Source: an uncultured Bacteroidales bacterium (GTDB lineage Bacteria; Bacteroidota; Bacteroidia; Bacteroidales; Paludibacteraceae). From it: a DNA stretch of 10,313 nucleotides. The stretch covers positions 1 through 10,313 of the forward strand of contig CAIYTJ010000567.1 of NCBI GenBank assembly GCA_903929065.1, in the 5' to 3' direction. How positions within the stretch are numbered: the first letter of the stretch is position 1; each line of letters starts with the position of its first letter. This document shows positions 1-6,418 of the stretch, piece by piece. The notes beneath the pieces were generated by a model. That model searched no databases. It was not told the origin of the DNA and worked only from the letters and a program-made list of their open reading frames with translations. Position numbers and translations under genes: made by a program.

Positions 1-655
1 CTAGGATTGTTTCGTTTTTTCTAGAATGACAAATAGCAACAAATGGGACCGCAAAGATAATACTGCATACTAATAGACGCGGGAGACCATCGAAATAACC
101 GGGATATGGATAACCAATTCCAAAGAAAAGGCCAAGAATCAATTCGAAAGGTATCCAAGATAAAAACAATATTGTAACCCAAGGAAATAGTTTAGCTACA
201 AAAGTTCTCAAACGAAAAGGCAGAAGTCTTTTCCACCAGATAAAATTTGAATTTATCTTTAATGCTGCAATACTTGCAAAAATCAGTGTTGTGAATGGAC
301 CAAAACCACCTCCTGTAAGAAAAATAATAATTGACAAACATAATAAGCCTAATCCTCCAAACTTAATTTGTATTAGTTTTATCGACCATATTATAATAAT
401 CAACCCCAAAAGAACAGTAAAAATCCCGGAAATTAAATAGTTTGGAACAATACTCAATGCCGGCTCACGACCAAAAGGGAATGGTAAACCCGGAGCACTA
501 TAAGCAAAAATTTTTAGTGTTGGAGTTGAAATATTCCCTTGTAGTATTTCTCCAATTCCATGTTCTAATCCAAAAAAACCACCAAAAATACTGAATAGGA
601 TGGCTGTGAATTTTGATGCATTAAAATTAGACCCATTAAAAATCCTGACTTTCAT
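1..655 (-). CDS. Multi-pass integral membrane protein, C-terminus cut off by the window edge
   Basis: The frame is open from an ATG at 655 to the left edge without a stop, giving at least 218 residues. I translated it by hand. It is strongly hydrophobic, with about five or six membrane segments, roughly at residues 15-30, 72-95, 101-117, 118-133, 156-180 and 193-208. The N-terminal part holds a distinctive stretch, GLEHGIGEILQGN (residues 29-41), then GREPALSIVPN (62-72) and a glycine-rich LTGGGFGP (113-120). I recall similar unnamed membrane proteins in anaerobes, but know no function and give no symbol. Only 42 bp separate it from the CoA-binding gene upstream and no promoter box is visible, so it is probably the last visible gene of the transcript starting near 2713. 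The coding call is firm; the role is unknown. Confidence 0.85.
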   Translation of the reverse strand, partial: MKVRIFNGSNFNASKFTAILFSIFGGFFGLEHGIGEILQGNISTPTLKIFAYSAPGLPFPFGREPALSIVPNYLISGIFTVLLGLIIIIWSIKLIQIKFGGLGLLCLSIIIFLTGGGFGPFTTLIFASIAALKINSNFIWWKRLLPFRLRTFVAKLFPWVTILFLSWIPFELILGLFFGIGYPYPGYFDGLPRLLVCSIIFAVPFVAICHSRKNETIL

Positions 656-697
656 AATATACTTTCTAAAAGTTTAAGGTTTCTGGTTTGGATATTA

Positions 698-1156
698 TTA
701 TCTTGGAATTCCACCAAAGAACTTTTTGATATTATAATGAAACTTATGCATACCTTCGGGTTGAGTAAACATGAAAATGCACTGATTATAAATCAGATTC
801 ACGTTATTTTTGGTACATAAAGCAATTACTTCCGGTGTTTCGGATTTTTGCTGTATCCAAATATCTTTAATTCCACGATCAATAGCAGCTTTTACCACCG
901 ATAAGGTTTGTGTCGGATTGGTGAGCACCAATAAATTTTTCACTTCTTTAGGCAGTCCCGAAACCGATTGGAATTCATTTTGTTGTGTATTATTCTTAAC
1001 AAAGTTTGGATTTATACCAAGAACAGTATACCCTTTATTCGTTAGATGTGAAACAACCGAAGAACTGAAGGTTTTTTCTTTCCGTGATGCTCCGGCAACG
1101 GCAATAACTTTACAGTTCAGGAATTGGTCGATGTTTTGAATTGAAACTAGTTGCAT
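698..1156 (-). CDS. CoA-binding domain protein, YccU type (COG1832)
   Basis: A 152-residue single-domain protein with the Rossmann-like fold of the CoA_binding_2 family. The N-terminal nucleotide-binding stretch is AVAGASRKEKTFSSSVVSHL (residues 19-38), followed by GYTVLGINPN (42-51), which is the family's usual signature. Further on are NLLVLTNP, an IKDIWIQQ strand, and a C-terminal NQCIFMF with a conserved cysteine, then GMHKFHYNIKKFFGG. These proteins bind CoA in vitro and resemble the CoA-binding domain of succinyl-CoA synthetase alpha subunits, but have no established cellular role. Length is normal for the family. It begins 21 bp after the stop of the desaturase-like gene, so the two are almost certainly co-transcribed. 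The family call is secure; the substrate and role are not. Confidence 0.9.
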   Translation of the reverse strand: MQLVSIQNIDQFLNCKVIAVAGASRKEKTFSSSVVSHLTNKGYTVLGINPNFVKNNTQQNEFQSVSGLPKEVKNLLVLTNPTQTLSVVKAAIDRGIKDIWIQQKSETPEVIALCTKNNVNLIYNQCIFMFTQPEGMHKFHYNIKKFFGGIPR

Positions 1157-1177
1157 AGGTTTTAGTGTTTAAATGAA

Positions 1178-2665
1178 TTATTTATTGGAAACAAAAGGTT
1201 TCTTCTCTTTTTTGCAAATCAATTGAACTGTCCATTTGCCGGTTTGAGCCGAAGGTGGAAGTCCACCGCCCGGAAACAGCCATTGTCCGGCCATATAAAA
1301 GTTCTGAAGTCCGGGAAGCTGCATTTTCAGGGATTTCATCATGTTGTCTTTCGAAGGCATAAAACCTTCGTAAGCACCATCTTTTACTCCGGTATACTTT
1401 ACGTCGGTTTTCGGAGTTGCCACATCAATCACCTCAATATATTCCGTAATTCCCGGATATATTTTTTCGAGACAAACCGTGGCATCTTTTTTTATTTGAA
1501 GTTTCTCGGCTTTATATGCTGTAGCATCCATGTTTTCCCATAATTTCCACGGGCTGTCGAATCGGAGTACAATGGTTGTTTTTCCTTCAGGTGCCATGGT
1601 GGAATCGTAGGCATAATTCATTACAGAATATCCGTTATCCAACATTGTTTTTCCAATTGTCAAGCCTTTGGTTATATTAATGATAATCGGAAATTCCGAA
1701 GGAATATCTTTTTTAACACCAAATGAAACCTGAACAATAGGAGTAAAAAGTTCCCAGTTTTTGTAGGCAAAGTCAATTTCTTTCGACATGTACTTTGCAT
1801 CCAGCATCCTGAAAATGGTGGAATATCCATCGGCAGCACTAATTACAAAATCAGCCTGAATAGTTGTTCCATCGGTAAGTAAAACGCCTTTTACAACATT
1901 ATTTTCAACAATGATTTTTTCTACCCGTTTTTTATACGATAGCTTCCCTCCCAGCTTTTCAAATTTTTCAACCATGCGTTGCGCCAACGGGAAAGAACCG
2001 CCTTTGATGTATCCGGCATTTTTCTGATTAAACCAGCCCAGCATAAATATAAATGCCAATGCCGAGAAATCCCTGTTGCCATAAAGCGAAAAGAAAACTG
2101 ATTTTATTTTCTGACTTTTGAAGTTTAATTTATCGAAATACTCCTGACAAGTCATTCGGCCGAATTTCCGTATTACATTAAAAACCGGCATCATTTGAGG
2201 TAAAATGCGGATATAATCCCACGGACTGCGTAATTCAGGTGCCAACGCAAATGGTTCCAGCAAGGCACTTTTACGCATATCTTTGCACATCTGTTTTATG
2301 GAAGCTTCATCTTCGGGAGCTAATTCGATGAGGTATTTCTCCCACCGGTCAATATTGGAATAGATAATAAATTCATTACCGTCATTATCTAAAATCCGCG
2401 AATGAATTTTGTGGTCGATAATTTCAGTCTCATTATTGATAACATTGGTTTCTTTCCAAATTTCGTGGAAAGCACCTTTTGAAGTTCCCACCAACCAGTG
2501 CAAACAATAATCAAACCGATACCCTTTGCGATCCCAGGCAGTACATTGCCCACCGGCCACGTCGTGCATTTCGATAATTTCCGTTTCAAATCCATTCATA
2601 GCTGAATAAATTCCGGCAGACAAGCCGGCTATTCCGCCTCCAATGATAACTACTTTTTTACTCAT
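1178..2665 (-). CDS. CrtI/phytoene desaturase-family FAD-dependent oxidoreductase
   Basis: A 495-residue flavoprotein. The N-terminus carries the dinucleotide-binding fold VVIIGGGIAGLSAGIY with the G9-x-G11-x-x-G14 motif and Glu32 ending the second strand, where it would bind the FAD ribose. The second conserved block, AGGQCTAWDRKGYRFD (37-52), matches the G-G-x-x-x-x-x-x-x-G-x-x-x-D pattern of carotenoid desaturases and retinol saturases. The C-terminal FAD block is FYMAGQWLFPGGGLPPSAQTG, near residue 455. Length fits the family (about 490-510). Members desaturate, isomerise or reduce polyenes such as phytoene or all-trans-retinol, but this subgroup is also found in organisms with no carotenoid genes nearby, and none are seen here (no phytoene synthase). 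The substrate is therefore unknown. Transcription probably begins at the box at 2714-2721. Confidence 0.9.
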   Translation of the reverse strand: MSKKVVIIGGGIAGLSAGIYSAMNGFETEIIEMHDVAGGQCTAWDRKGYRFDYCLHWLVGTSKGAFHEIWKETNVINNETEIIDHKIHSRILDNDGNEFIIYSNIDRWEKYLIELAPEDEASIKQMCKDMRKSALLEPFALAPELRSPWDYIRILPQMMPVFNVIRKFGRMTCQEYFDKLNFKSQKIKSVFFSLYGNRDFSALAFIFMLGWFNQKNAGYIKGGSFPLAQRMVEKFEKLGGKLSYKKRVEKIIVENNVVKGVLLTDGTTIQADFVISAADGYSTIFRMLDAKYMSKEIDFAYKNWELFTPIVQVSFGVKKDIPSEFPIIINITKGLTIGKTMLDNGYSVMNYAYDSTMAPEGKTTIVLRFDSPWKLWENMDATAYKAEKLQIKKDATVCLEKIYPGITEYIEVIDVATPKTDVKYTGVKDGAYEGFMPSKDNMMKSLKMQLPGLQNFYMAGQWLFPGGGLPPSAQTGKWTVQLICKKEKKPFVSNK

Positions 2666-2713
2666 AACAATTTAGTTGTACATTTAATTCATTAGTAATT
2701 TTAATATCTCAAC

Positions 2714-2721
2714 CAAAAGTA
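2714..2721 (-). promoter_or_regulatory. Candidate Bacteroidota -7 box for the desaturase-like gene
   Basis: Read on the minus strand this is TACTTTTG, an exact match to TAnnTTTG. It would start a transcript about 40 bases before the ATG at 2665. A clear TTG at the -33 position is missing, so the call is tentative. The 139-bp gap to the nitroreductase gene also argues for separate initiation here. Confidence 0.4.
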
Positions 2722-2804
2722 TTTCTAAAATCTTCTACTGAAATATTAAAATCGATGAAACGGTTATTTTGTACGATAAACACGCAAAAAATGGGTATAT
2801 ATTT

Positions 2805-3668
2805 TTAAACAATTTCATTAGTTTCATTTTCCATCGCATTCCACTGAATATTAATCCTTTTTCCGGTTACTTTATTTTTGAACCTTACTGCCGGATATCC
2901 CAAAGCAAGGGTGCCGTATATTTTTTCATAATGAGTCAGACCAATTGATTTTTTAAATTGTTTGTTCCCGTTTAAAATTAGTTGATTACCCACTAAATTC
3001 CGACAACCAATACCTTTTGTTTGTGCATATAAATCTATATTGTACAGTGCATATTGAGCACTTTCCAAAGATAAAGGCATTTTTTTATTTCCGATAATCA
3101 TAATGACAGCAGCCGGTTTTGTTTTTAAACCTCTTTTTCTTTTAATAGCATTTTCCAGTTTTGGTTTTGCTTTAAGGAATTCAGATTCATAGGCGGGTGT
3201 AAATAATTTTAAAAGGAAATATATAATTTTTGGCTTATAGACCCGGTTATATAAATTAGTTGAGAATTTCAGAATTAAGTCATCAATCCGATTAATAATA
3301 TTTTCATCATCCAGAATCAGCACTCTCAGTTTAAAATCATGTGTTGGAGCATAAATGGCATAACCGGCTATTTCTTCCAATAATGATTTATCTATCAGTT
3401 GCTTTGTAAAATCACGGATTGTCCTTCTTTCTCTTAATAATTCTGCAAGTTGCGTAGATTCCGGATACAAAGATTTATCAAATTCCTCAGGTTTTATACC
3501 GTCCCAATTAAGTGCTTGTTTCGGACAAACGGCAATACATTGGGTACATGTACTGCAATATTTAGAATCAATGCTAAGTATACCTTCGATAGACTTTATA
3601 CAAGATTCATGACAAATCCTGATACATAATCCACAGGAATCACATTTGTTTGAATCTATCTTTATCAT
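2805..3668 (-). CDS. Nitroreductase-family FMN protein with N-terminal 2x[4Fe-4S] ferredoxin domain
   Basis: A 287-residue fusion of two modules. Residues 1-55 are a bacterial ferredoxin: Cys9, 12, 15 and 19 form one CxxCxxCxxxC cluster motif and Cys38, 41, 44 and 48 (followed by Pro49) form the second, so both [4Fe-4S] sites are complete. From about residue 72 a nitroreductase domain begins, with ELLRERRTIRDF (76-87), the usual FMN-binding arginine motif, and YAPTHDFKLRVLI (106-118), the second conserved block. The fusion type is common in anaerobic Bacteroidota and Clostridia. It should pass electrons from a low-potential donor through the clusters to FMN and then to an unknown acceptor such as a quinone, enone or nitro compound. 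It starts 34 bp after the flavodoxin stop, which makes that flavodoxin a candidate partner. A ninth cysteine, Cys23, lies outside the cluster pattern. Confidence 0.92.
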   Translation of the reverse strand: MIKIDSNKCDSCGLCIRICHESCIKSIEGILSIDSKYCSTCTQCIAVCPKQALNWDGIKPEEFDKSLYPESTQLAELLRERRTIRDFTKQLIDKSLLEEIAGYAIYAPTHDFKLRVLILDDENIINRIDDLILKFSTNLYNRVYKPKIIYFLLKLFTPAYESEFLKAKPKLENAIKRKRGLKTKPAAVIMIIGNKKMPLSLESAQYALYNIDLYAQTKGIGCRNLVGNQLILNGNKQFKKSIGLTHYEKIYGTLALGYPAVRFKNKVTGKRINIQWNAMENETNEIV

Positions 3669-3702
3669 TGTATTTTAGGACAACCGAATAATTTAAATTT
3701 CA

Positions 3703-4242
3703 TTATCGACTTACTAAGTTTAACTTTTTTATGAAACCTTCATATCGTTCCAGAATTTCGCCCTTGAAATTATCATCATTTAAATGAGTTTTCATAAAAG
3801 CATCCGTATCTTCTTTTTTCTCATCAGGCAAAACCAGTCCAACCGGAAATGCCTGACAAAAAAGACATTTCTTCTTTAATCTGTTTTCTACTTCTTTGAA
3901 AACCAAACCATGCCCGAATTTTTCATCTTTCTTTGCATATGTGCTTCCGCAACAAGTAACAAAAACCAATTTATTAATTTGCTGAGAATACTTATTAATA
4001 AAGCTACTAAGTGGCGGAATAAATTTGCCCATCCAGATTGGACCACACAAAATCACTCTGTTGTAGTCTTTAATATTGTGCTTCAGTGACCTTATTCCTA
4101 AATGAATATTCATTAAGAACAAAATAAAAACATCCAACCTCGGCTTGATTTCCTCTATTTCGCAGGATAAGCTGTTGGAAATTTTTTCGGCAAGGTATTT
4201 ATTACTGCCCTTTCTAGAATAATAAACTACAATTGTTTTCAT
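3703..4242 (-). CDS. Flavodoxin-family protein
   Basis: A 179-residue flavodoxin-like fold protein. The N-terminal strand and loop, TIVVYYSRKGSNKYLAEKI, contain the FMN-phosphate loop as S9-R-K-G-S-N14 in place of the canonical T/S-x-T-G-x-T. The second flavin-contacting loop is CGPIWMGKFIPPLSSFI, where the tryptophan would stack on the isoalloxazine. A third strand, KLVFVTCCGST, precedes the last loop. It probably carries FMN and shuttles electrons, or acts as a flavodoxin-like reductase of the menaquinone/protoporphyrinogen type. Its stop is 34 bp from the 4Fe-4S nitroreductase start, so the two form an operon. I see no TAnnTTTG box before it, so it may be read from the promoter at 5751 through the palindrome-rich gap, or use a variant promoter there. 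Electron-transfer role: probable. Specific partner: inferred. Confidence 0.88.
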   Translation of the reverse strand: MKTIVVYYSRKGSNKYLAEKISNSLSCEIEEIKPRLDVFILFLMNIHLGIRSLKHNIKDYNRVILCGPIWMGKFIPPLSSFINKYSQQINKLVFVTCCGSTYAKKDEKFGHGLVFKEVENRLKKKCLFCQAFPVGLVLPDEKKEDTDAFMKTHLNDDNFKGEILERYEGFIKKLNLVSR

Positions 4243-4305
4243 TTATAATTAGAATATCAATGTTTGTTTCTCTGCCTTCGGGTTGAATGCTTACTTCAAT
4301 TAATT

Positions 4306-4343
4306 TCAGAACCTCAGGTTCTCAGAACTTTGTTATGATAACA
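4306..4343. promoter_or_regulatory. Stacked palindromes, candidate operator upstream of the flavodoxin gene
   Basis: The 111-bp gap between the membrane-protein and flavodoxin genes holds overlapping perfect palindromes. AGAACCT-c-AGGTTCT spans 4308-4322. Its right arm also pairs with a third copy, GTTCT-c-AGAAC at 4318-4328, which makes TCAGAAC a direct repeat at 4306 and 4322. Three bases further on, TGTTAT-g-ATAACA spans 4331-4343. One-base centres cannot form RNA loops, so protein-binding DNA sites are more likely than terminators. They lie about 64-100 bp before the flavodoxin ATG. No regulator gene is in the window. Confidence 0.5.
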
Positions 4344-4353
4344 CATTAATAAA

Positions 4354-4731
4354 TTATGAAGTCTGCTTTTTAACGACCAATCCAACAGTATATGATGCTA
4401 AAAAAATCAGTCCAAAAGGTATCCATGTACCTACGACGCTTGTAAACATGGAAAAACTTCTTTCAAAAACCGGGGCAACCAGTCCGGCGTCCATGCCTCC
4501 AACAAAAAATAAAAAAATAAGGGCTGTCGTAAAAGGCATTGTAAAATTAAATTTTTTGTAATAAAAAAGCGAAATAAGCGCAGAAAAAATCGGCGCAGCG
4601 AAGAGATGAACGATAAGCGTAGGTCCAATACCGATAATTACCCGACCGATTCCGATGGTTGCACCACAGAGAGCCCATATCACAAATGCATGAGCCAGAA
4701 TGATGAATACTTTTTTATAGGTAATTTTCAT
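4354..4731 (-). CDS. Small four-helix membrane protein of unknown function
   Basis: A 125-residue protein with four predicted membrane helices at about residues 8-27, 33-57, 67-88 and 98-120, separated by short loops. The cytoplasmic side is marked by KITYKK at the N-terminus, YYKK (57-60) and KKQTS at the end, which suggests both termini are inside. Recognisable features are a glycine-rich GATIGIGRVIIGIGP (23-37), VGGMDAGLVAPVFE (77-90) with acidic residues at the membrane border, and FTSVVGTWIPFGLIFL. I do not recognise a named family. It starts 21 bp after the stop of the medium-chain dehydrogenase gene, so it belongs to that transcript. A role as a membrane partner of the oxidoreductase is only a guess from position. 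An overlapping minus-strand frame at 4431-4628 is a shadow. Confidence 0.82.
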   Translation of the reverse strand: MKITYKKVFIILAHAFVIWALCGATIGIGRVIIGIGPTLIVHLFAAPIFSALISLFYYKKFNFTMPFTTALIFLFFVGGMDAGLVAPVFERSFSMFTSVVGTWIPFGLIFLASYTVGLVVKKQTS

Positions 4732-4752
4732 GCTTTTCCCTTTATAATCGTG

Positions 4753-5712
4753 TCAAATTGTTATCACTACATTACCCACTTTCTCTCCGGTTTCTACATA
4801 CCGCGTGGCTTCAATGAGTTGTTCAAACGGATAAATCCGGTCAATAACTGCTTTGTATTTTCCCTTAACCATAAGTTCTTTAATAAATTCAATATCTTCT
4901 TTGGTATCTTTCGGAATGGGAAAAAGAACTTTCCTGCCACCGAAAAGAGGAGTGAGCAATGCCAAAAAGATATTTTGCGACCAGTCTCCTAATTCGGTTG
5001 AAACGTAAATACCTGTTGGTTTAAGTATTTTACGGCAACGAAAAAAGGAACTTTTGCCCACGGCATCAATCACCACATCATACTTTTGTTTGATTTCGGT
5101 AAAATCTTTCTTTGTATAATCAATGACTTTGTCAGCACCCAGCGATTTCAATAATTCAAAATCTTTTGTCCTACAAACAGCGGTTACAGTAGCTCCAAAA
5201 TACTTTGCTAACTGTACACTAGCCGAACCAATAGAACCTGAAGCGCCATTAATCAAAATGGTTGGATGGTTTGTAAAATCAATTTTCTTTATAAATGCCA
5301 AGGCCAGAAATCCGCCATCGCTTACTGCGGCGGCCTCGTTGAAAGTTAGTGTGGAGGGTTTTATAATAATGGATTTTTCTTCCGGAATACATACATATTC
5401 GGCATGTGTACCAAAATTAAACGTGTTTAATCCAAAAACTTCATCGCCTGATTTAAATGTTTTGACATCTTTTCCCACGGCTTCCACAATACCGGCCATT
5501 TCCGAACCTAAAATCTGTTGTTTGGGTCTGAACAATCCACCTACAATCCGAACTGCCATGTATTCAGCGTTTCGGAATCCGCAATCGGTACGGTTTACGG
5601 TAGTAGCCATTATTTTTACAAGCACTTCATTGTCCTTCGGAGTTGGTTTTTCAACTTCACGGAACTCAAGCACATCCGGCGAACCGTATCTGGTATAAAC
5701 CACTGCTTTCAT
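4753..5712 (-). CDS. Zinc-free medium-chain dehydrogenase/reductase, NAD(P)H:quinone oxidoreductase type
   Basis: A 319-residue MDR-superfamily enzyme. Residues 1-125 form the GroES-like substrate domain, starting MKAVVYTRYGSPDVLEFREV and containing ILGSEMAGIVEAVG (67-80) and the GDEVFG turn (89-94). The nucleotide domain has NGASGSIGSASVQLAKYFGA (155-174), the AxGxxG-type loop of quinone reductases and enoyl reductases. The cysteine/histidine ligands of the catalytic and structural zincs of alcohol dehydrogenases are absent, so it is a zinc-independent reductase, probably of quinones, enones or enoyl compounds. It ends with GEKVGNVVITI, the normal family C-terminus. It is the first gene after a good promoter, with a 5' leader of about 30 bases, and is followed after 21 bp by a membrane protein. 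The family is secure; the substrate is not known. Confidence 0.92.
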   Translation of the reverse strand: MKAVVYTRYGSPDVLEFREVEKPTPKDNEVLVKIMATTVNRTDCGFRNAEYMAVRIVGGLFRPKQQILGSEMAGIVEAVGKDVKTFKSGDEVFGLNTFNFGTHAEYVCIPEEKSIIIKPSTLTFNEAAAVSDGGFLALAFIKKIDFTNHPTILINGASGSIGSASVQLAKYFGATVTAVCRTKDFELLKSLGADKVIDYTKKDFTEIKQKYDVVIDAVGKSSFFRCRKILKPTGIYVSTELGDWSQNIFLALLTPLFGGRKVLFPIPKDTKEDIEFIKELMVKGKYKAVIDRIYPFEQLIEATRYVETGEKVGNVVITI

Positions 5713-5750
5713 AGGTAATCCTGTAATCTTTTAAGCTATATATTTTTTTG

Positions 5751-5780
5751 CAAATATACTTTTATTTCATATATTCACAA
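5751..5780 (-). promoter_or_regulatory. Bacteroidota-type promoter for the MDR operon
   Basis: On the minus strand the -7 box TATATTTG (5751-5758) matches TAnnTTTG exactly, and a TTG (5778-5780) lies 19 bp upstream, the correct spacing for the -33 element. Initiation would fall around 5744, giving a leader of about 30 bases before the ATG at 5712. This is the best promoter in the window. Confidence 0.7.
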
Positions 5781-5826
5781 CTGAATCAGCTATTTATTTG
5801 GCAGGTTGATACATTATGATCCGTTT

Positions 5827-5861
5827 GTATTACAGAAGTATTACAATTATTTGACAAATAA
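5827..5861. repeat. Direct repeat plus 15-bp palindrome upstream of the MDR promoter
   Basis: GTATTACA occurs twice, at 5827-5834 and 5838-5845, exactly 11 bp apart, which is about one helical turn. It is followed at once by a perfect palindrome, TTATTTG-a-CAAATAA, at 5847-5861. The block lies about 50-80 bp upstream of the -33 element of the MDR promoter, where an activator or repressor could bind. Base composition alone can produce short AT-rich palindromes, so the call is moderate. The rest of this 263-bp gap holds only weak repeats. Confidence 0.4.
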
Positions 5862-5975
5862 ATTCCATCTAAAATATTAAACAAGAGAAATGATTAAACT
5901 GAGAAATATTATATCTGAGACAGTTTCAGTTTACAGTTAGAATAATAATCCTGACTCTTAGAGAGATTCAATCAT

Positions 5976-6236
5976 TTAATGTTGGGTCGTTGCATATTCA
6001 TTCTGAATAAAATGCAACAAATCAAGAATTCCGTTGGCAAAGTTGGTGAGTTTTTCAATTGCTTCCTGAATTTCTTCGGGATTATTCAGGTCGTTTTTCA
6101 ATTGGATAGATCGTTTACAATCATGGATGGTAAGTTTCATAATTCCATCTTCCATCACTTTGGCATGATAGCACGACATACTTCGGGGGCTATCGGGAAG
6201 TATAAAGTTCTTTTTATTATAGATTGGTTTTTCCAT
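5976..6236 (-). CDS. Small hypothetical protein with a Cys-His-His-Cys pattern
   Basis: An 86-residue soluble protein that I do not recognise. The first half looks like beta strands, with SCYHAKVMEDGIMKLTIHDCKRSIQL (21-46). The second half, after NDLNNPEEIQE, is a probable long amphipathic helix (54-80). Cys22, His24, His39 and Cys40 are placed so that two strands could present a metal site, but this is only suggested by spacing. The minus frame is chosen over a similar-length plus-strand frame because it has a plausible protein composition, its own candidate promoter about 30 bases upstream, and the same direction as all neighbours. It is flanked by the phosphatase terminator upstream and a 263-bp gap downstream, so it is probably monocistronic. 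Confidence 0.75.
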   Translation of the reverse strand: MEKPIYNKKNFILPDSPRSMSCYHAKVMEDGIMKLTIHDCKRSIQLKNDLNNPEEIQEAIEKLTNFANGILDLLHFIQNEYATTQH

Positions 6237-6263
6237 AAGTTACAGTAATTTTAGTATTGAACA

Positions 6264-6271
6264 CAAAAATA
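6264..6271 (-). promoter_or_regulatory. Candidate -7 box for the 86-residue gene
   Basis: Minus-strand TATTTTTG fits TAnnTTTG and would give a leader of about 20 bases before the ATG at 6236. No TTG at the right -33 spacing is seen, so support is partial. It lies after the phosphatase terminator, consistent with independent expression. Confidence 0.4.
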
Positions 6272-6338
6272 AAACCAACATATATCAACCCGATTAAAAC
6301 TACATGAAAGTGCTATGAAACATATTATTCAATTGTGC

Positions 6339-6367
6339 AAAAAAAGCCACCTTCACAGGCAGCTTTT
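6339..6367 (-). terminator. Intrinsic terminator after the phosphatase gene
   Basis: In the minus-strand RNA, AAAAGCUGCC pairs with GGUGGCUUUU across the loop UGUGAA, giving ten pairs including two G-U wobbles, and the stem runs directly into a run of seven U. It lies about 50 bases after the phosphatase stop and closes the envelope operon. Confidence 0.85.
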
Positions 6368-6418
6368 CCTCTTTTGAAAATTAAGTCTAACTAATTGAGA
6401 CACCTATAATCGTAAAAT

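Noticed and set aside
810..1139. Plus-strand frame of 109 residues, and similar ones at 1223-1543, 4606-4992, 7104-7412, 7544-7732, 7876-8200 and 8124-8327
   Set aside because: All lie antisense to clear genes and encode no recognisable protein.
2666..2804. Possible terminator between the nitroreductase and desaturase-like genes
   Set aside because: I found no stable stem with a U-run; only short AT-rich matches.
5123..5698. Plus-strand open frame of 191 residues
   Set aside because: It is antisense to the well-supported MDR gene, has no recognisable domain and no plausible promoter on that strand.
5896..5940. AAACTG/CAGTTT inverted repeat and three CAGTT copies after the small gene, as a possible terminator
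   Set aside because: The stem is only six pairs around a 19-base loop with no U-run; too weak to call.
5979..6248. Plus-strand frame of 89 residues opposite the small orphan gene
   Set aside because: The minus frame has better composition, a candidate promoter and the direction of all neighbours; the plus frame is Phe/Ile-rich in the way of antisense shadows.
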